A model generated the notes under the pieces. It was not told where the DNA came from. It did no database searches and saw only the letters and a list, made by a program, of their open reading frames with translations. Shown here piece by piece: positions 53,975 through 55,361 of a stretch of DNA of 55,361 bases. Position 1 is the stretch's first letter. Each line of letters begins with the position of its first letter. A program made the position numbers and the translations under genes. Origin of the DNA: Ginsengibacter hankyongi (GTDB lineage Bacteria; Bacteroidota; Bacteroidia; Chitinophagales; Chitinophagaceae); contig NZ_VYQF01000016.1 in the NCBI RefSeq assembly GCF_008710285.1, positions 1 to 55,361 on the forward strand, written 5' to 3'.

Positions 53975-54146
53975 TTCAAAAATTCCTGGTAAATCGTCCG
54001 TACGTGATTATTTTTATAAAAATATTTTTTCACCACCGGCGTTACCCGGTTATTTTTATTGGCTGACTACCAATAACAAATAAAGAATGAAACCGGCTTA
54101 CTTTCTTATCTAAAATTGTCTTTCCATTCAATTATATTAACATTAT

Positions 54147-54542
54147 CTATTTTGCCGGTTTTACCATAAACCTTTTTACCGAAGGAACAAAGCCTGTTTT
54201 TTTACCAAAATTTGAATCATCCCAAACATTCAACAAAAAAACCCGGCTCCAAACAGCCGACTTAAAAGATGGCATATACTGAATGTATCCAAAATCATGA
54301 AGGTCTTTAAAGCACTTATGGTAGATAGCCAGCCCGCTTATTTTGGCCGTAGCCATTACGGAAACCCTAGTAATGCTTATAGGATTACAAAACCTGTTTA
54401 AGTTAAACAACTAGAAAAGTGCCATATACAAACTAATATGCGTGGGTCCGATCCTGTTGTAATCTTTGATCGCCTCGTAAAACCCGGTTAACGCTCCCAC
54501 TTGTTCTATTCCCCCTCCTTTTAAAACAGAAATTTCCCACAC
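54147..54542 (-). pseudogene. Broken mobile-element-type winged-helix gene (in-frame stop)
   Basis: Read on the minus strand, one frame runs from about 54542 with VGALTGFYEAIKDYNRIG, then PTHISLYMALF, an in-frame TAG at 54409-54411, then LFNLNRFCNPISITR, YHKCFKDLHDFGYIQYMPS and SAVWSRVFLL. This resembles small DNA-binding proteins found beside HTH and mobilisation genes in Bacteroidota integrative elements. The TAG stands where a Gln (CAG) would fit the pattern, so a point mutation probably broke the gene. The 5-prime end is not certain. It lies 9 bases downstream of the broken HTH gene. Confidence 0.6.
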
Positions 54543-54550
54543 CACACGTA

Positions 54551-54805
54551 TCACGCGCTATTGCTCTTCAGCAACTTTTCTATATCCTCGTACCGGTAAT
54601 AATAAATTCCGCCGATCCTGCTGTGGCGGAGTTCACGGGACAACCTAAGCCTCCGGATCGTGTTGGACGAAATACCCAGCATTTTTCTACCTCTGAATTT
54701 TTAAACCAGGGCTTAACCGGTTGTGCCACCCGTGATTTTCAGCAATTGCTTTATATCGTTTAACAACTGAACCTTGAATTGCTGCAGGTCCTCTTTCGAT
54801 GCCAT
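54551..54805 (-). pseudogene. Broken excisionase-type HTH gene (two frameshifts)
   Basis: The start (ATG at 54803-54805) gives MASKEDLQQFKVQLLNDIK, then LLKITGGTTG and a stop at 54713. The expected middle (KPWFKNSEV) is in another frame. The helix-turn-helix end (MLGISSNTIRRLRLSRELRH, then SRIGGIYYYRYEDIEKLL) is in a third, from 54682 to a TGA at 54551. Together they rebuild the small HTH protein common in Bacteroidota integrative elements, but at least two one-base shifts make it a relic. Confidence 0.7.
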
Positions 54806-55194
54806 TACCGGTTACTTTCAAAATGTACGTATCTACAAGAATAAGGAAGCCAAATTAAGATCTTTATTGTTTGGCGGTACCGGTCAGTTACGAACACAAA
54901 AAGCATTTTACTTATGTGAAGATTTTGCAAAGAAGGGAGAATTCATTTTTATCTAACAGCGGCCTTTAATATATCTGTGATAAGAAAAAATCCTGCGGTC
55001 ATAAAATATTTTCTTCATTAATTCCTGCACAAAGTTCGTCTTTAGACTGCTGAGGCGGCAAAGAAATTCCGGCATAAAAAAAGGCTGGCCTCAATTATTT
55101 AAGATACCATTTATTCCGTTGCTTCTTTGCCTTGATTGTCCAAAGACGGCGGTAGTTCCATAATTAATTTTTTAAACTATTAAAATTTACAGTT
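54806..55194. other. 389-bp gap before the radC-like gene
   Basis: It divides the broken HTH gene from the radC-like gene and probably carries the promoters of both. A 60-codon plus-strand frame at 54774-54956 has no known match and is not called. No terminal repeat or att site was seen. Confidence 0.5.
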
Positions 55195-55361
55195 ATGGAA
55201 GAGTCAATGAAATCAATGGTAATAAACCAGGTTGCCGAAGTTGAATTGAGGTACAAATCAAAAGTAAAAGCATCAGAACGTCCGAAGGTCAGCCATTCAA
55301 GAGATGCTTATATTATCTTTAAAAACACCTGGGATGAAAACAAGATTGAATTGCAGGAACA
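55195..55361 (+). CDS. RadC/JAB-domain protein, N-terminal part (runs off right edge)
   Basis: This partial gene begins at the ATG at 55195 and stays open to the window end (55 codons). It reads VAEVELRYKSKVKASERPKV and then SRDAYIIFKNTWDENKIELQ, the typical N-terminus of Bacteroidota RadC-like JAB-domain proteins. These often sit in integrative elements next to small HTH genes, as here. The metal-binding JAB motif lies beyond the edge and cannot be checked. It is divergent from the two relics at 54147-54805. Confidence 0.75.
   Translation, partial: MEESMKSMVINQVAEVELRYKSKVKASERPKVSHSRDAYIIFKNTWDENKIELQE

Noticed and set aside
54774-54956. 60-codon plus-strand frame in the radC upstream gap
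   Set aside because: It overlaps the start of the HTH relic on the other strand, is low in protein-like character and has no known motif.

Overview
The window looks like part of a Bacteroidota chromosome, most likely a Chitinophagaceae-type soil or plant-associated glycan degrader. It holds two SusC/SusD outer-membrane pairs, SpII lipoproteins, AraC regulators with a cupin sensor, many exported glycosidases typical of Bacteroidota, and a RadC/HTH gene set at the right edge of the kind found in Bacteroidota mobile elements. No rRNA, tRNA, CRISPR array or intact insertion sequence was seen.

Layout. At 1-108 there is a truncated minus-strand gene. 359-7346 (minus) is a small polysaccharide utilisation locus: susC, susD and a GH172-type (DUF2961) enzyme. 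8198-9067 (plus) is an AraC regulator. 9092-14380 (minus) is pps-lutA-lutB-lutC, for lactate to pyruvate to PEP. 14537-22416 (minus) holds a GH29 alpha-L-fucosidase, an FHS-family sugar permease, a Tat-exported putative glycosidase and a GH123-like enzyme. 22508-26879 (minus) is a compact five-gene catabolic cassette: RraA-like, SDR, enolase-superfamily, NTF2-RidA fusion and creatininase-family. A divergent AraC regulator and a second, multidomain GH29 fucosidase follow on the plus strand (27138-30418). 30976-53660 is one long minus-strand run. In transcription order it is a UxaA-family dehydratase, two SDRs, a beta-helix/PDZ protein, susC, susD, a GH116-type glucosidase, a CobW GTPase, a DUF6786-type lipoprotein, GH172, GH123-like and GH172. 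The right edge (54147-55361) holds two broken genes of mobile-element type and the start of a radC-like gene.

How it may work together (inference). The enzymes and two SusCD pairs would bind, import and trim a complex plant, algal or mucin-type glycan carrying fucosyl and probably furanosyl residues. Two fucosidases release L-fucose. The SDR / UxaA-type dehydratase / SDR trio fits the non-phosphorylated L-fucose route (fucose dehydrogenase, fuconate dehydratase, 2-keto-3-deoxy-fuconate dehydrogenase), which ends in pyruvate plus L-lactate. LutABC and PEP synthase would take those products into gluconeogenesis. The lactonase and the last hydrolase of that route are not in the window. The 22.5-26.9 kb cassette looks like a separate route for a sugar acid or a related keto compound and is the least explained part.

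The most unusual points are that cassette with its NTF2-RidA fusion, an SDR whose catalytic lysine is asparagine, an FHS permease lacking both key acidic residues of FucP, a CobW GTPase embedded in the glycan locus, a 36-bp perfect palindrome between convergent genes, and repeats upstream of the two AraC regulators.
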